Shown here one piece after another: positions 8,816 through 22,618 of a stretch of DNA of 51,605 bases (its first letter is position 1; every line of letters starts with the position of its first letter). The stretch is taken from NCBI GenBank assembly GCA_003030785.1, contig PYVH01000012.1, positions 1 to 51,605 on the forward strand, in the 5' to 3' direction. A program made the position numbers and the translations under genes. Origin of the DNA: Marinobacter sp. B9-2 (GTDB lineage Bacteria > Pseudomonadota > Gammaproteobacteria > Pseudomonadales > Oleiphilaceae). The notes below the pieces were generated by a model. It was not told the origin of the DNA. It was given only the letters and a program-made list of their open reading frames with translations, and ran no database searches.

Positions 8816-10504
8816 ATGTCGAAAAGTGACAAAATCGGGAAAACAGGCTCTTACGTTTACACCATGAACCGCGTGGGCAAGGTGGTACCGCCCAAGCGCG
8901 AGATTCTGAAAGACATCTCCCTGAGCTTCTTCCCCGGCGCCAAGATCGGCGTTCTGGGCCTCAACGGTGCCGGTAAATCCACACTGCTCCGCATTATGGC
9001 GGGCGTAGACCAGGATTACATCGGTGAAGCCCGTCCGCAGCCTGGCATCAACGTGGGCTATCTGCCCCAGGAGCCGGAGCTGGACGAAGAGAAAACCGTC
9101 AAGGAGATCGTCGACGAGGCGGTTTCCGGCGTCCACGACGCCCTGGCCGAACTGGACCAGGTGTACGCCGCCTACGCCGAACCGGATGCGGATTTTGATG
9201 CCCTGGCCAAGAAGCAGGGCGAGCTGGAAGCCTACATCCAGGCCACTGACGGCCACGATATTGAGCGCAAGATGGAAGTTGCCGCGGACGCACTGCGTCT
9301 CCCACCCTGGGATCAGAAAGTGAACGTACTTTCAGGTGGTGAACGTCGCCGGGTAGCTTTGTGCCGTCTGCTGCTGTCCGGCCCGGATATGCTGCTGCTG
9401 GACGAGCCCACCAACCACCTGGATGCCGAGTCCGTGGCCTGGCTCGAGCGCTTCCTGCACGATTACGAAGGTACTGTGGTAGCCATCACCCACGATCGCT
9501 ACTTCCTCGACAATGTCGCTGGCTGGATTCTGGAACTGGACCGTGGCCACGGTATTCCTTTTGAAGGCAACTACAGCCAGTGGCTGGAGAACAAGGAGAA
9601 GCGCCTGGAGATGGAATCCAAGCAGGAAGCCTCTCACCAGAAAGCCATCAAGCAGGAACTGGAATGGGTGCGCAGTAATGCCAAGGGCCGTCAGTCCAAG
9701 AGCAAGGCCCGTCTGGCCCGTTTCGAGGAGATGAGTTCCCAGGAGTTCCAGAAACGAAACGAAACCAACGAGCTTTACATTCCACCCGGACCCCGTCTGG
9801 GCAACAAGGTGATCGAGGTTGACGGCATCAGCAAGTCCTTCGGTGACCGCCTGCTGTATGAAAACGTGTCCTTCAGCGTGCCACCCGGCGCCATCGTGGG
9901 CATTATCGGTGGTAACGGTGCCGGTAAATCCACTCTGTTCAAGATGATTGCCGGTTTCGACAAGCCGGATTCTGGCGACATCACCGTCGGGGAAACCGTG
10001 GAACTGGCCTACGTGGATCAGATGCGCGATCTGGATGGCAGCAAAACCGTCTGGGAGGAGCTCTCCGACGGCAACGACATCATCAAGGTGGGCAACTACG
10101 AGACCCCTTCCCGGGCCTACGTTGGCCGTTTCAACTTTAAGGGCAGCGACCAGCAGAAACGGGTTGGCGACCTGTCCGGCGGTGAGCGCAACCGCCTGCA
10201 CCTGGCCAAGCTGCTGAAACAGGGCGGCAACGTGCTGCTGCTGGATGAGCCGACCAACGATCTCGACGTGGAAACCCTTCGCGCCCTGGAAGAAGCCCTG
10301 CTGAATTTCCCGGGCTCTGCCCTGGTTATCTCGCACGACCGCTGGTTCCTCGACCGTGTGGCCAGCCACATCCTGGCATTCGAGGATGATGGCGAGGTGG
10401 TGTACTTCGAAGGCAACTTCACCGAGTACGACGAGGACTTCAAGAAGCGCAAGGGTGATTCGGCGATGCAGCCGCAGCGCATGAAGTACAAGAAGCTGGC
10501 CTGA
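8816..10504 (+). CDS. ettA: Energy-dependent translational throttle protein EttA (ABC-F ATPase)
   Basis: 562 residues from ATG 8816 (AAAGGCG upstream); the reading frame is open further upstream to 8687, but family proteins begin close to the YVYTMNRVGKVVPPKR segment. ABC-F proteins have two ATPase domains and no membrane part, and EttA binds the ribosomal E site and gates the first elongation step according to the ATP/ADP ratio. Seen: Walker A GLNGAGKST (48-56), signature LSGGERRR, Walker B LLLDEPTNHLD, then the second set GGNGAGKST, LSGGERNR, LLLDEPTNDLD. The toe/linker region between them is charged and helical. The stop overlaps the radA start (TGATG), so the two form an operon. Confidence 0.95.
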   Translation: MSKSDKIGKTGSYVYTMNRVGKVVPPKREILKDISLSFFPGAKIGVLGLNGAGKSTLLRIMAGVDQDYIGEARPQPGINVGYLPQEPELDEEKTVKEIVDEAVSGVHDALAELDQVYAAYAEPDADFDALAKKQGELEAYIQATDGHDIERKMEVAADALRLPPWDQKVNVLSGGERRRVALCRLLLSGPDMLLLDEPTNHLDAESVAWLERFLHDYEGTVVAITHDRYFLDNVAGWILELDRGHGIPFEGNYSQWLENKEKRLEMESKQEASHQKAIKQELEWVRSNAKGRQSKSKARLARFEEMSSQEFQKRNETNELYIPPGPRLGNKVIEVDGISKSFGDRLLYENVSFSVPPGAIVGIIGGNGAGKSTLFKMIAGFDKPDSGDITVGETVELAYVDQMRDLDGSKTVWEELSDGNDIIKVGNYETPSRAYVGRFNFKGSDQQKRVGDLSGGERNRLHLAKLLKQGGNVLLLDEPTNDLDVETLRALEEALLNFPGSALVISHDRWFLDRVASHILAFEDDGEVVYFEGNFTEYDEDFKKRKGDSAMQPQRMKYKKLA

Positions 10505-11880
10505 TGGCGAAAACCAGAACCGCCTACGTCTGCACCGAATGCGGTGCAGACTATTCCAAATGGCAGGGCCAGTGCACGGCCTGCCAGGCCTGGAACACCA
10601 TCAGCGAAGTCCGCGGCGTCAGCAGCAACAGCAAAGGCGCCCGCGGTGGCCGCTTTGAGGGCTTTGCCGGCAGCCTGTCCGAGGTCCAGAGCCTGGATGA
10701 TGTCAGCCTGGCAGAGCAGCCCCGTATCAGCTCCGGCATGCAGGAGTTTGACCGGGTTCTGGGCGGAGGTCTCGTCGAGGGCTCGGCTGTTCTGATGGGC
10801 GGCCATCCGGGCGCGGGCAAGAGTACCCTTCTACTCCAGGCCGTCTGCCATCTGGCTGCAAGCGTCCCCGCTTTGTACGTCACCGGTGAAGAATCCCTGC
10901 AGCAGGTGGCCATGCGCGCCAAACGGCTGGGCCTTCCAACCAAAGACCTGAAGATGCTGTCCGAAACCAGTGTCGAACGGGTCATGCAGGTGGCCGAGGC
11001 AGAAAAACCCCGGATTCTGGTGGTAGACAGTATTCAGGTGATGCACATGGCGGATATCGAGTCCGCCCCCGGCAGTGTCTCCCAGGTACGCGAAAGCGCC
11101 GCCTACCTCACCCGTTTCGCCAAGCAGACCGGCACCATCCTGTTTCTGGTCGGCCATGTCACCAAAGACGGCAGCCTGGCCGGCCCGAAGGTTCTGGAAC
11201 ACATGATCGACTGCTCTATCCTGCTGGAAGGCTCCAGCGACAGCCGTTATCGAACCCTTCGGGGGATCAAGAACCGGTTTGGTGCAGTGAACGAGTTGGG
11301 CGTGTTCGCCATGCTGGAACAGGGGCTAAAGGAAGTGAAGAACCCCAGCGCGATCTTCCTGAACCGCGGCGAAGACGCTGCCCCTGGAAGCGTGGTGATG
11401 GTGGTCTGGGAAGGTACCCGCCCGATGCTCGTGGAGATCCAGGCCCTGGTGGATATGGCTCAGGGCGGCTACCCCAGACGGGTCGCAGTTGGCCTCGATC
11501 AGAACCGGCTGGCCATGCTCCTTGCCGTATTGCACCGCCATGGCGGCATGCACGTATCCGACCAGGACGTGTTCGTGAACGTGGTTGGTGGCGTAAAAGT
11601 AAACGAAACCAGCGCCGATCTCGCGCTGCTGGCCGCCATTGTCTCCTCCTTCCGCGACCGAGCCCTACCCCAGGACCTGGTGATCTTCGGCGAAGTCGGC
11701 CTCTCCGGGGAAATCCGCCCGGTGCCCAGTGGCCAGGAGCGCATCTACGAAGCCGCCAAACACGGCTTCACGCGGGCTCTGGTACCGAAATCCAATGCCC
11801 CGCGCAAGGCCATCGACGGCATGAAGGTGATTCCCGTTACCAAACTGAGTGATGCTCTTACTGCTCTGGAAGACCTTTAA
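10504..11880 (+). CDS. radA: DNA repair protein RadA (branch-migration helicase)
   Basis: 458 residues. RadA is a RecA-related ATPase that processes recombination intermediates. Domains in order: a four-cysteine zinc finger (Cys10, Cys13, Cys24, Cys27), the RecA-like core with Walker A GGHPGAGKST (100-109), the RadA-specific KNRFG motif near residue 258, and a C-terminal Lon-protease-like (S16) domain without proteolytic function. Length matches E. coli Sms/RadA. Translation is coupled to ettA by TGATG. Downstream is a large hairpin repeat at 11903-12014 that may end the transcript. Confidence 0.97.
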   Translation: MAKTRTAYVCTECGADYSKWQGQCTACQAWNTISEVRGVSSNSKGARGGRFEGFAGSLSEVQSLDDVSLAEQPRISSGMQEFDRVLGGGLVEGSAVLMGGHPGAGKSTLLLQAVCHLAASVPALYVTGEESLQQVAMRAKRLGLPTKDLKMLSETSVERVMQVAEAEKPRILVVDSIQVMHMADIESAPGSVSQVRESAAYLTRFAKQTGTILFLVGHVTKDGSLAGPKVLEHMIDCSILLEGSSDSRYRTLRGIKNRFGAVNELGVFAMLEQGLKEVKNPSAIFLNRGEDAAPGSVVMVVWEGTRPMLVEIQALVDMAQGGYPRRVAVGLDQNRLAMLLAVLHRHGGMHVSDQDVFVNVVGGVKVNETSADLALLAAIVSSFRDRALPQDLVIFGEVGLSGEIRPVPSGQERIYEAAKHGFTRALVPKSNAPRKAIDGMKVIPVTKLSDALTALEDL

Positions 11881-11902
11881 GCCTGCCATCTTCGGAGTGA
11901 AC

Positions 11903-12014
11903 GGTCAGGTTGACTTCGGAGCTTCCAAAAACCGCTACAAGCACATCCCTGTGCGCTTGTCCTCGGCCATCCTTGGCCTCCGACATTTTTGAAAGCTCCG
12001 AAGTCAACCTGACC
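11903..12014. repeat. Intergenic two-hairpin repeat, copy A
   Basis: Outer arms 11903-11931 and 11986-12014 pair over 29 bp with one mismatch; the outermost 22 bp are perfect. The inner core, read on the minus strand, holds GGCCAAGGATGGCC (11965-11978) and GCACAGGGATGTGC (11941-11954), each a 5-bp stem with a loop containing GGA. The core is almost identical to the reverse complement of copy B, while the outer 20 bp of the arms are unrelated to it. It lies between the 3-prime ends of radA and the PilZ gene, so it may also act as a bidirectional terminator. Confidence 0.9.
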
Positions 12015-12050
12015 TGCAGGCAGCGGTGCCAAAGTCCGGCTGCAAAAGCT

Positions 12051-12419
12051 CTAATCAATGAGGTGGGCAAACTCTCTTTCCAGCAACGCCTGATCTCCGA
12101 GGTTAAGTTCCACTAGGCGTTTTAAGTGGGTAGCACTATCGAGATCTATGTACTGGCATTTGAAACCCAGCCGGTGCGGCTCCACGTGCCTAAGCTCTAC
12201 CGCCATAACAATACCTGCCTCATGATCATTCAGATGAATAATCACTTCGCAGGGCTGCTTTAAGGGGACCTGCCAACCCTCCGGCCGCTTCACCAGAACA
12301 CCTTTCAGCGAAATATCCAGCACCTCCGTCGTCCAGACGGATTCCTGGCAGTGGAGCTCACACGGCGCATCAAACTCGATCCGGTGGAACCGGCGCTTTT
12401 CTGGGGTCTTGGTGGGCAA
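12051..12419 (-). CDS. PilZ domain protein (probable cyclic-di-GMP binder)
   Basis: 122 residues, essentially one PilZ domain. The family binds cyclic-di-GMP through an RxxxR motif and a (D/N)xSxxG motif. Both are visible: RRFHRIEF near residue 9 and DISLKGVLV near residue 36. There is no attached output domain, so the protein probably acts through a partner, for example in motility or surface attachment. It is transcribed alone between radA and hemE, and repeat copy A lies just downstream on its transcript in the orientation that exposes the GGA loops. Confidence 0.85.
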   Translation of the reverse strand: MPTKTPEKRRFHRIEFDAPCELHCQESVWTTEVLDISLKGVLVKRPEGWQVPLKQPCEVIIHLNDHEAGIVMAVELRHVEPHRLGFKCQYIDLDSATHLKRLVELNLGDQALLEREFAHLID

Positions 12420-12537
12420 GTGGTTACTCCTGTTTACCGGTCTTGTTTTACCTGACTATAGACCGGACAGGTCGATGCATCCAGAGGATTTTGGAGGAGG
12501 TTAACTATCGGAAGGATATATCTGTTAGGTCAGACTC

Positions 12538-12645
12538 GGGCCGTTATGGGCCCCTTTCCAAAAATGTCGGAGGCCAAGGATGGCCGAGGACAAGCGCACA
12601 TGGATGTGCTCGTAGCGGTTTTTGGAAAGGGGCCCATAACGGCCC
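12538..12645. repeat. Intergenic two-hairpin repeat, copy B
   Basis: Outer arms 12538-12564 and 12619-12645 form a perfect 27-bp stem. The plus-strand core carries GGCCAAGGATGGCC (12572-12585) and GCACATGGATGTGC (12596-12609). The 24-base spacing between the two GGA triplets is the same as in copy A. It lies downstream of the hemE stop. On the plus strand the preceding 100 bases (12440-12530) contain several further GGA triplets (AGAGGATT, GGAGGAGG, GGAAGGAT) and a small hairpin CCGGTC/GACCGG. Confidence 0.9.
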
Positions 12646-12687
12646 AGCCATCAAACAAGCAGGCTAGAAGAGGCTAAGCCGCGGAAT

Positions 12688-13752
12688 TCAGCGGTGATAC
12701 TCTGGGCTCAGCTCGACCACAGCTTCAATGAACGCCTTTGCATGCTCCGGATCGACATCCGGCGTAATCCCGTGACCAAGGTTAAATATGTGCCCATTGC
12801 CGGAACCGAAGCGCTTGAGGATATCAGCCACTTCCTGCCGGATCCGCTCAGGCGGTGCATACAGCATCGCCGGATCCATGTTGCCCTGAAGGGCCACTCG
12901 ATCACCAATCCGGGCCCGGGCATTACCGATATCGGTAGTCCAGTCCAGACCAACGGCATCCGCACCGGAATCGGCAATGGATTCCAGCCACTGACCGCCG
13001 TTCTTGGTGAACAGAATCACCGGCACCCGGCGACCGTCGCTCTCGCGAATCAGGCCATCGACGATTTTCTTCATGTAGCGAAGCGAGAACTCCTCATAGG
13101 CCCAGCTGCTCAACACGCCGCCCCAGGTATCAAAAATCTGCACGGCCTGGGCACCGGCCTTGATCTGGCCGTTGAGGTAGTCAATGACCGCGTCCGCCAG
13201 GTGGTCCAGCAAGCGGTGCATAACCTCTGGCTGGCCATACATGAGCTTCTTGGCCTCCCGGAAATCCTTGGAAGAGCCGCCTTCAATCATATAGGTAGCG
13301 AGGGTCCACGGGCTTCCGGAGAAGCCAATCAGGGGAACACTGCCGTTCAGGGCACCGCGGATGGTGGAGACCGCGTTCATGACGTAATCCAGGTCCACCT
13401 CAGCGTTGATCTTCGGCAGAGCGGCAACATCCGCTTCGGAGCGGATCGTGTTCCGGAATTTCGGGCCCTCACCCGTTTCGAAGTAAAGGCCCAGGCCCAG
13501 AGCGTCCGGAATGGTCAGGATGTCTGAAAACAGGATAGCCGCGTCCAGAGGGAAACGTTCCAGAGGCTGCAGCGTCACTTCGCAGGCCAGCGGCGTGTTC
13601 TTGCACAAGCTGAGAAAATCCCCGGCCTTCGCCCTTGTCGCACGGTATTCCGGCAGGTAACGCCCCGCCTGTCGCATCATCCAGACCGGTGTGCGGTCCA
13701 CGGGCTGGCGCATCAGGGCGCGCAGGAAACGGTCATTCTTTAGCTCGGTCAT
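12688..13752 (-). CDS. hemE: Uroporphyrinogen decarboxylase
   Basis: 354 residues, full length. HemE decarboxylates the four acetate side chains of uroporphyrinogen III to give coproporphyrinogen III in haem synthesis. The start [17 protein letters not shown] and the signature [17 protein letters not shown], with the conserved substrate-binding Arg residues, are clear, as is the [14 protein letters not shown] motif. It lies downstream of gltBD on the same strand, as in Pseudomonas, but a strong terminator follows gltD. hemE is therefore probably expressed from its own promoter in the 13753-13822 gap. Confidence 0.97.
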   Translation of the reverse strand: MTELKNDRFLRALMRQPVDRTPVWMMRQAGRYLPEYRATRAKAGDFLSLCKNTPLACEVTLQPLERFPLDAAILFSDILTIPDALGLGLYFETGEGPKFRNTIRSEADVAALPKINAEVDLDYVMNAVSTIRGALNGSVPLIGFSGSPWTLATYMIEGGSSKDFREAKKLMYGQPEVMHRLLDHLADAVIDYLNGQIKAGAQAVQIFDTWGGVLSSWAYEEFSLRYMKKIVDGLIRESDGRRVPVILFTKNGGQWLESIADSGADAVGLDWTTDIGNARARIGDRVALQGNMDPAMLYAPPERIRQEVADILKRFGSGNGHIFNLGHGITPDVDPEHAKAFIEAVVELSPEYHR

Positions 13753-13822
13753 AGGAAATCCAGCGTATTCAGTACAAAGGGGAAAATTGGATGGGAAGCC
13801 ATAATACCCGGTTTGCGGGAAT

Positions 13823-13855
13823 AAAAAAGGGCGGCTTTCCCTTAGGAAACCGCCC
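13823..13855 (-). terminator. Rho-independent terminator after gltD
   Basis: Read on the minus strand, a GC-rich stem GGGCGG-TTTCC with a short loop (hairpin 13829-13855) is followed by a run of six T (13823-13828). It lies 25 bases beyond the gltD stop codon and so ends the gltBD transcript before hemE. Confidence 0.85.
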
Positions 13856-13879
13856 TTCTGATCAGGATCAATCCCGCAA

Positions 13880-15316
<1,437 letters not shown>

Positions 15317-15370
15317 TCAATTTCGACAGGGGCGGCAGCCGGGCCGCGCACCCCAAACCCTCTCAGCCTA

Positions 15371-18300
15371 TTACTCCGGACGTGCCCGGGTGCTCGCCAG
15401 CAGGCTGCGCAGGTTGGCAGCCTTGGGTTTCACCAGCCAGAAACGGCCGATGTAGTCATCGAAATTTTCAAGAATGTGCTCAGCCCACTCACTGGCGGTT
15501 TCCGATATATGCTCCCGGATAACGCCGCGCAGATGGTTACGGTAGGACTCCATATCTTCGCTGGAAATCCGCTGGATCTCGACCAGTTCGTGGTTGTACT
15601 TGTCCACAAAGGTATTGTTGAGATCCATCACGTAGGCAAAGCCACCGGTCATACCAGCACCGAAATTGTGGCCGGTAGAGCCAAGAACGGTCACCAGACC
15701 GCCGGTCATATACTCGCAACAGTGATCGCCAGCACCTTCCACAACCGCATGGGCGCCGGAGTTACGAACGGCAAAGCGCTCACCAGCGGTTCCTGCCGCA
15801 AAGAGCTTGCCGCCAGTTGCCCCGTACAGGCAGGTGTTGCCGACAATAGAGGTTTCCTGGCTCTTGAAGACACTGCCCCGGGGCGGCTTGACCACCAGCT
15901 TGCCACCGGTCATGCCCTTACCGACGTAGTCGTTGGCATCACCCTCGAGGATCAGGTTGAGGCCACCCACGTTCCAGACACCGAAGCTCTGGCCGGCGGT
16001 GCCGGTAAGGTCCAGGGTAATGGGCGCATCGACCATGCCCTGGTTGCCATGCAGCTGGGCGATTTCGCCAGACAGGCGAGCACCGATGGAGCGGTCGCAA
16101 TTGGTTACCCGGTAGGACCAGGCACCACCACTCTTTTCCTTGATAGCGGCGGCGGTATCCTTAACCATCTGCTCGGCGAGCTTACCCTCGTCGAACGGAT
16201 GGTTCCGCTCCACCTGACAGGTCTGTGGTTTGTCCGCCGGAATATGGTCATTGGACAGCAGGCGACTGAGATCCAGCTTCTTCTGGCGCTCGGTATCGCC
16301 CGGCAGGCGTTCCAGCAGATCAACCCGACCAACCAGTTCTTCCAGGCTGCGCACGCCCAGCTTCGCCATCCACTCACGGGTTTCCTCAGCCACAAAACGG
16401 AAGAAATTCATGGCCATTTCCACCGTACCCTTGAAGTGCTCTTCACGGAGGTGTTCATTCTGTGTTGCAACACCGGTCGCGCAGTTGTTCAGGTGGCAGA
16501 TACGCAGGTATTTGCAGCCCAACGCCACCATGGGCGTGGTACCGAAGCCAAAGCTCTCGGCACCCAGGATCGCGCCTTTCACCACATCCAGACCGGTCTT
16601 GATGCCGCCATCGGTCTGGAGGCGGATCTTGCCCCGCAGATCGTTGGCCCGCAGGGCCTGCTGGGTTTCGGTCAGGCCGAGTTCCCAGGGGGAACCGGCA
16701 TAGCGGATAGAGGTCAGCGGGCTTGCCGCCGTGCCGCCATCGTAGCCGGACACGGTGATCAGATCGGCATAGGCCTTGGCCACACCCGCGGCAATGGTAC
16801 CAACGCCGGGCTCGGAGACCAGCTTCACAGACACCAGAGCCTGCGGGTTGACCTGCTTGAGATCGAAGATCAGCTGAGCCAGATCCTCAATGGAGTAGAT
16901 ATCGTGGTGCGGCGGCGGTGAAATCAGCGTTACCCCAGGCACCGAATAGCGCAGTCGGGCGATCAGATCATTGACCTTGCCGCCCGGCAACTGGCCACCC
17001 TCGCCGGGCTTGGCGCCCTGGGCCACCTTGATCTGCATGACATCAGCGCTGCGCAGGTATTCAGCAGTCACCCCGAAACGACCGGAAGCCACCTGCTTGA
17101 TCTTGGAGCGCTTTTCGGTGCCATAACGGGCGGGATCTTCGCCACCCTCGCCGGAGTTCGAGCGACCACCCAGGGTATTCATGGCGACCGCCAGAGCCTC
17201 ATGGGCCTCTGGTGACAGCGCCCCCAGGGACATGGCCGCCGAATCAAAGCGCGGGAAGATGTTCTCTGCCGGCTCAACCTCAGAAAGGTCAATGGGCTTG
17301 AGGTCTTTCCGGAAACCGAGGAGATCCCGCAGGGTTGCTACCGGACGTTCGTTGACCAGCCCGGCATATTCCTTGTAGTGCCCATAATCGCCACTGGTCA
17401 CCGCTTCCTGCAGTTTACCAACCACATCCGGATTGAAGGCGTGGTACTCCTGGCCGTGGACGTACTTCAGCAGACCACCCTGGACAATCGGCTTGCGCGG
17501 CTTCCAGGCCACGGAAGCCAGTTGCTCCTGGTCCTGCTGGAAATCATAAAAGCTGGCGCCCTGAACCCGACTTGGGACACCCAGGAAGCACAGGTCAACC
17601 ACATCATCCGCCAGACCGATCGCCTCAAAAAGCTGGGCGCCACGGTAGGAAGTGATGGTCGAGATGCCCATCTTGGAGAGGATCTTCAGCAGCCCCTTGT
17701 TGATACCCTTGCGGTAGTTGTTCTTGGCGTCGATCGGATCCATCAGCAATTCGCCGGTACGGATCAGATCATTCAGCACCTGGTAGGCGAGGTACGGATA
17801 CACTGCCGTCGCGCCGAAACCGAAGAGTACCGCGAAATGATGGGGATCCCGGGCCCAACCGGTTTCCACAATTATGTTGGAGTCACAACGCAGACCCTGC
17901 TTCACCAGATGGTGATGAACCGCACCGGTTGCCATGAGGGCGTTGACCGGCAATTCACCTTCCTTCAAATCCTTGTCGGTGAGAATCAGAAGCACCTTAC
18001 CATCGCGGACAGCCTGTTCCGCTTCTTCGCAAACCTGGCGGATGGCCTGCTCCAGCCCCTGTTCGGGGCGATAGCTCATGGAGATACGAGCCACCTCGAA
18101 ACCAGGGCGCTCGTTGTTGGCGATCTTCAGGAACTTGGCTGGCGACAGCACGGGGGTGGTCAGGATAATCCGGTCCGCGTGATCGGAGGTCTCCTCGAAA
18201 ACGTTACGTTCAGCACCCAGACAGGTCTCCAGGGACATGACAATCGACTCACGCAAAGGATCGATCGCCGGGTTGGTCACCTGGGCGAACTTCTGGCGGA

Positions 18301-19819
18301 AGTAGTCAGCAACGTGGCGGACCTTGCTTGAAAGCACGGCCATCGGGGTATCGTCACCCATGGAGCCGACCGCTTCCTGGCCGTTTTCCGCCAGCGGGCG
18401 CAACACCTGGTCACGCTCTTCGAAGGACACCATGAACATCTTCTGGTGCACCAGAAGTTCGTCGGAGTCCATCAACCTGAAATCCGGGGTGTCCTGGTTG
18501 AGCGTGGTTTCCACGCGCAGGGCATTCTCGCGAAGCCAGCGCTTGTAAGGCTGCGCCGTCTTCAGGCGCTGATCGATGTCCCTGGTGTGCAGGACTTCAC
18601 CGGATTCGGTGTCGATTGCCAGCATCTGACCCGGCCCCACACGGCCTTTCGCAACCACGTCATCGGGCTGATAGCCGTAGGTACCAATCTCTGATGCCAG
18701 AGTAATAAAGTCATCCTTGGTGATGACCCAGCGAGCCGGGCGCAGGCCGTTCCGGTCCAGCATGCAGACAGCATAGCGGCCGTCCGACATGACCAGCCCC
18801 GCGGGACCATCCCAGGGCTCCATGTGCATGGAGTTGTACTCATAGAACGCCCGCAGCTCGGAGTCCATGCTGTCGACGTTCTGCCAGGCCGGCGGAATCA
18901 TCATCCGAACGGCACGGAAAAGATCTACACCACCGGCAAGCAGCACTTCCAGCATGTTGTCCATGCTTGAGGAGTCGGAACCGGTGAGATTCACCAGCGG
19001 CTGCAGAGTCTGCAGATCCGGAAGTTCCGGTGAACTGAATTTGGCGGCCCGGGCGATGGCCCAATTCCGGTTGCCGTCAATGGTGTTGATCTCACCGTTG
19101 TGAGCCAGATACCGGAACGGCTGGGCCAGCGGCCAGCGTGGCATGGTGTTGGTGGAGAACCGCTGATGGAATACACAGATAGCGGTCTCGAGATCCGGGT
19201 CACCCAGATCCTTGTAGAAATTGGCCAGGTCCGCCGGCATCATCAGGCCCTTATAGGCCAGAGTGCGGTGCGACAGGCTACAGATATAGAATTCCGGATC
19301 ATCGGCCATATCGCTTTCGGCGTGCCGGCGACCTACGAACAGGCTGATCGCAAAATCACGCTCTTCCTTGCCCGCAGGTACCACGAAGACCTGCTCAATA
19401 CGGGGCAGACAATCCAGCGCCATGGGCCCGAGGCAGCTGTCATCCACTGGCACATCACGCCAGCCGAGGATCTCCAGGCCTTGCTCGGTCAACCGCTTTT
19501 CAATAGCAGCGCGACCAGCGGAAGCCTTGGCTTCATCCGGGTTCAGGAATACCTGCCCCACGGCAAAAAGATCGCCTGGCTCCTTACCAAAGGCTGCCTT
19601 GGCAGCTTTTTTCAGAAAGCCATCCGGGCTCTGGATCAGCAGGCCACAACCATCGCCGGTCTTGCCGTCTGCAGCGATACCACCTCGGTGGGTCATGCAG
19701 GTCAGAGACTCGATGGCAGTTTGCAACAACTTGTGGCTGGCCTCGCCCTTCATGTGGGCGATCAGACCGAATCCGCAGTTGTCCCTGAATTCGTCGGGAT
19801 GATACAAACCTGTCATCAT
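15371..19819 (-). CDS. gltB: Glutamate synthase large (alpha) subunit
   Basis: 1482 residues. GltB makes two glutamates from glutamine and 2-oxoglutarate. A short propeptide (14 residues) precedes the class II amidotransferase cysteine in [11 protein letters not shown] (Cys15), which becomes the N-terminus after processing. The synthase domain follows (FMN site, residues about 850 to 1200), with the 3Fe-4S cysteines in [12 protein letters not shown], and then the C-terminal beta-helix with repeated G-x-x-G turns ([19 protein letters not shown]). ATG 19819 has a GAGAG ribosome site. Long plus-strand reading frames opposite this gene are shadows caused by codon bias. Confidence 0.97.
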   Translation of the reverse strand: MMTGLYHPDEFRDNCGFGLIAHMKGEASHKLLQTAIESLTCMTHRGGIAADGKTGDGCGLLIQSPDGFLKKAAKAAFGKEPGDLFAVGQVFLNPDEAKASAGRAAIEKRLTEQGLEILGWRDVPVDDSCLGPMALDCLPRIEQVFVVPAGKEERDFAISLFVGRRHAESDMADDPEFYICSLSHRTLAYKGLMMPADLANFYKDLGDPDLETAICVFHQRFSTNTMPRWPLAQPFRYLAHNGEINTIDGNRNWAIARAAKFSSPELPDLQTLQPLVNLTGSDSSSMDNMLEVLLAGGVDLFRAVRMMIPPAWQNVDSMDSELRAFYEYNSMHMEPWDGPAGLVMSDGRYAVCMLDRNGLRPARWVITKDDFITLASEIGTYGYQPDDVVAKGRVGPGQMLAIDTESGEVLHTRDIDQRLKTAQPYKRWLRENALRVETTLNQDTPDFRLMDSDELLVHQKMFMVSFEERDQVLRPLAENGQEAVGSMGDDTPMAVLSSKVRHVADYFRQKFAQVTNPAIDPLRESIVMSLETCLGAERNVFEETSDHADRIILTTPVLSPAKFLKIANNERPGFEVARISMSYRPEQGLEQAIRQVCEEAEQAVRDGKVLLILTDKDLKEGELPVNALMATGAVHHHLVKQGLRCDSNIIVETGWARDPHHFAVLFGFGATAVYPYLAYQVLNDLIRTGELLMDPIDAKNNYRKGINKGLLKILSKMGISTITSYRGAQLFEAIGLADDVVDLCFLGVPSRVQGASFYDFQQDQEQLASVAWKPRKPIVQGGLLKYVHGQEYHAFNPDVVGKLQEAVTSGDYGHYKEYAGLVNERPVATLRDLLGFRKDLKPIDLSEVEPAENIFPRFDSAAMSLGALSPEAHEALAVAMNTLGGRSNSGEGGEDPARYGTEKRSKIKQVASGRFGVTAEYLRSADVMQIKVAQGAKPGEGGQLPGGKVNDLIARLRYSVPGVTLISPPPHHDIYSIEDLAQLIFDLKQVNPQALVSVKLVSEPGVGTIAAGVAKAYADLITVSGYDGGTAASPLTSIRYAGSPWELGLTETQQALRANDLRGKIRLQTDGGIKTGLDVVKGAILGAESFGFGTTPMVALGCKYLRICHLNNCATGVATQNEHLREEHFKGTVEMAMNFFRFVAEETREWMAKLGVRSLEELVGRVDLLERLPGDTERQKKLDLSRLLSNDHIPADKPQTCQVERNHPFDEGKLAEQMVKDTAAAIKEKSGGAWSYRVTNCDRSIGARLSGEIAQLHGNQGMVDAPITLDLTGTAGQSFGVWNVGGLNLILEGDANDYVGKGMTGGKLVVKPPRGSVFKSQETSIVGNTCLYGATGGKLFAAGTAGERFAVRNSGAHAVVEGAGDHCCEYMTGGLVTVLGSTGHNFGAGMTGGFAYVMDLNNTFVDKYNHELVEIQRISSEDMESYRNHLRGVIREHISETASEWAEHILENFDDYIGRFWLVKPKAANLRSLLASTRARPE

Positions 19820-20031
19820 AAGCGTTCTCTCGCGTAGAAATGCTTTTCAATCAAAGAGTTAATTGGCGCGCGGCCATACAACCACCCTTTGACACTGAAA
19901 ATGGGGGCTGGCTATTTTACACACGTAGAAATACGTACTCAAATCGGCGTGGGGTTATTGTGGGAAGCCGAAACGGGAATTACCAATCGACAAGGTTATG
20001 GAACAACAAGTTAGCGGAATAAATAGTGCCG

Positions 20032-21468
<1,437 letters not shown>

Positions 21469-21523
21469 GGGTCTTCCTTGTCTGCTGGTCCGTTACCAAA
21501 TCATTGAAGCCTTCGGCCAGGTA

Positions 21524-22618
21524 TCATATCGAGCTGCAAAAACGGGCAAATGTCAGGGCCAGGTTGTCGGGACTCGACTCTGAGGTGACGATGGCATCGC
21601 CTACCGAGCGAAGCAGGACCAGCCTGAGCAGGCCGTCCACATTTTTCTTGTCGACGGCCATCAAACTCATAAAGTCATCGGCTGTCATTCCTGCCGGAGG
21701 TTTATCCGGCAATCCGGCACGCAGAATCAGTCGGTTTATACGGTCACAATCGTCACGGCTGATCATTCCCTCAAGAGCAGACAATTCGGCGGCCATGAGC
21801 ATACCCGTCCCCACTGCCTCTCCGTGCAGCCAATTGCCATAACCCGCATAGGTCTCTATCGCATGCCCGAAGGTATGACCAAGATTCAGTATCGCTCTGA
21901 GACCACCTTCGCGCTCATCAAGGGCAACAATCTCTGCCTTGCAGGCGCAGGACCGGAAGATAGCCTCTGACAGCGCCTCCGGATCAAGGCTGACCAGAGC
22001 ATCCATATGCGCCTCCAGCCAGGCAAGAAAGGCCTGATCCCGAATCAGCCCGTACTTGATGACCTCTGCCAGGCCTGCTGACACCTCTCGAGGAGGCAAG
22101 GTCTGCAGGCTTGCCGTGTCTATCAGTACCGCCTGCGGCTGATAGAAAGCGCCAATCATGTTTTTGCCAAGAGGGTGATTGATGCCCGTTTTACCACCAA
22201 CAGAAGAGTCCACCTGAGAAAGCAGGGTGGTTGGAATCTGGATAAACGGCACACCCCGTTGATAGCAGGCTGCGGCAAAACCGGCCATATCACCGACGAC
22301 ACCCCCGCCAAGGGCAACCAGTGTGGTTTTCCGGGTATGACGCTGCTCGAGAAGACCGTCAAAGATGCTGTTAAGGGTCTGCCAATCCTTGAACTTCTCG
22401 CCATCGGGAAGTACGACGGTATCCACCCGTTTCCCTGGAAAGCAGGCCTTTGCCCGCTCAAGGTAAAGCGGTGCCACTGTCTCGTTGGTAACAATCATGA
22501 CCTGGGTCCCGGACACGTAACCTGACAGATCCTGGGCGCCGAGAAGGTTCTCGCCGATAAAAATGGGATAGCGACGCTCACCGAGCTCCACCGACAGTTC
22601 GCGGTACCGATTAGACAT
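21524..22618 (-). CDS. aroB: 3-dehydroquinate synthase
   Basis: 364 residues. AroB cyclises DAHP to 3-dehydroquinate using NAD and a divalent metal, the second shikimate-pathway step. Recognised by [15 protein letters not shown] (NAD-binding), the [20 protein letters not shown] block, GLAEVIKYG, and the metal-ligand region [13 protein letters not shown]. Full length. The start overlaps the end of aroK by 8 bases and the DamX-like gene follows, giving the usual aroK-aroB-damX order. Confidence 0.98.
   Translation of the reverse strand: MSNRYRELSVELGERRYPIFIGENLLGAQDLSGYVSGTQVMIVTNETVAPLYLERAKACFPGKRVDTVVLPDGEKFKDWQTLNSIFDGLLEQRHTRKTTLVALGGGVVGDMAGFAAACYQRGVPFIQIPTTLLSQVDSSVGGKTGINHPLGKNMIGAFYQPQAVLIDTASLQTLPPREVSAGLAEVIKYGLIRDQAFLAWLEAHMDALVSLDPEALSEAIFRSCACKAEIVALDEREGGLRAILNLGHTFGHAIETYAGYGNWLHGEAVGTGMLMAAELSALEGMISRDDCDRINRLILRAGLPDKPPAGMTADDFMSLMAVDKKNVDGLLRLVLLRSVGDAIVTSESSPDNLALTFARFCSSI

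Noticed and set aside
9332-10369. Minus-strand reading frame of 345 codons opposite ettA, and similar ones opposite radA, the malic enzyme gene (30908-32317), argS (37227-38570) and hsdM (1381-2025)
   Set aside because: All are shadows of clear genes in the other strand, with no ribosome site or family signature supporting them.
12443-12667. Short plus-strand reading frame (74 codons) across repeat copy B
   Set aside because: Most of it is the palindromic repeat, it has no convincing start signal, and the sequence is explained better as structure.
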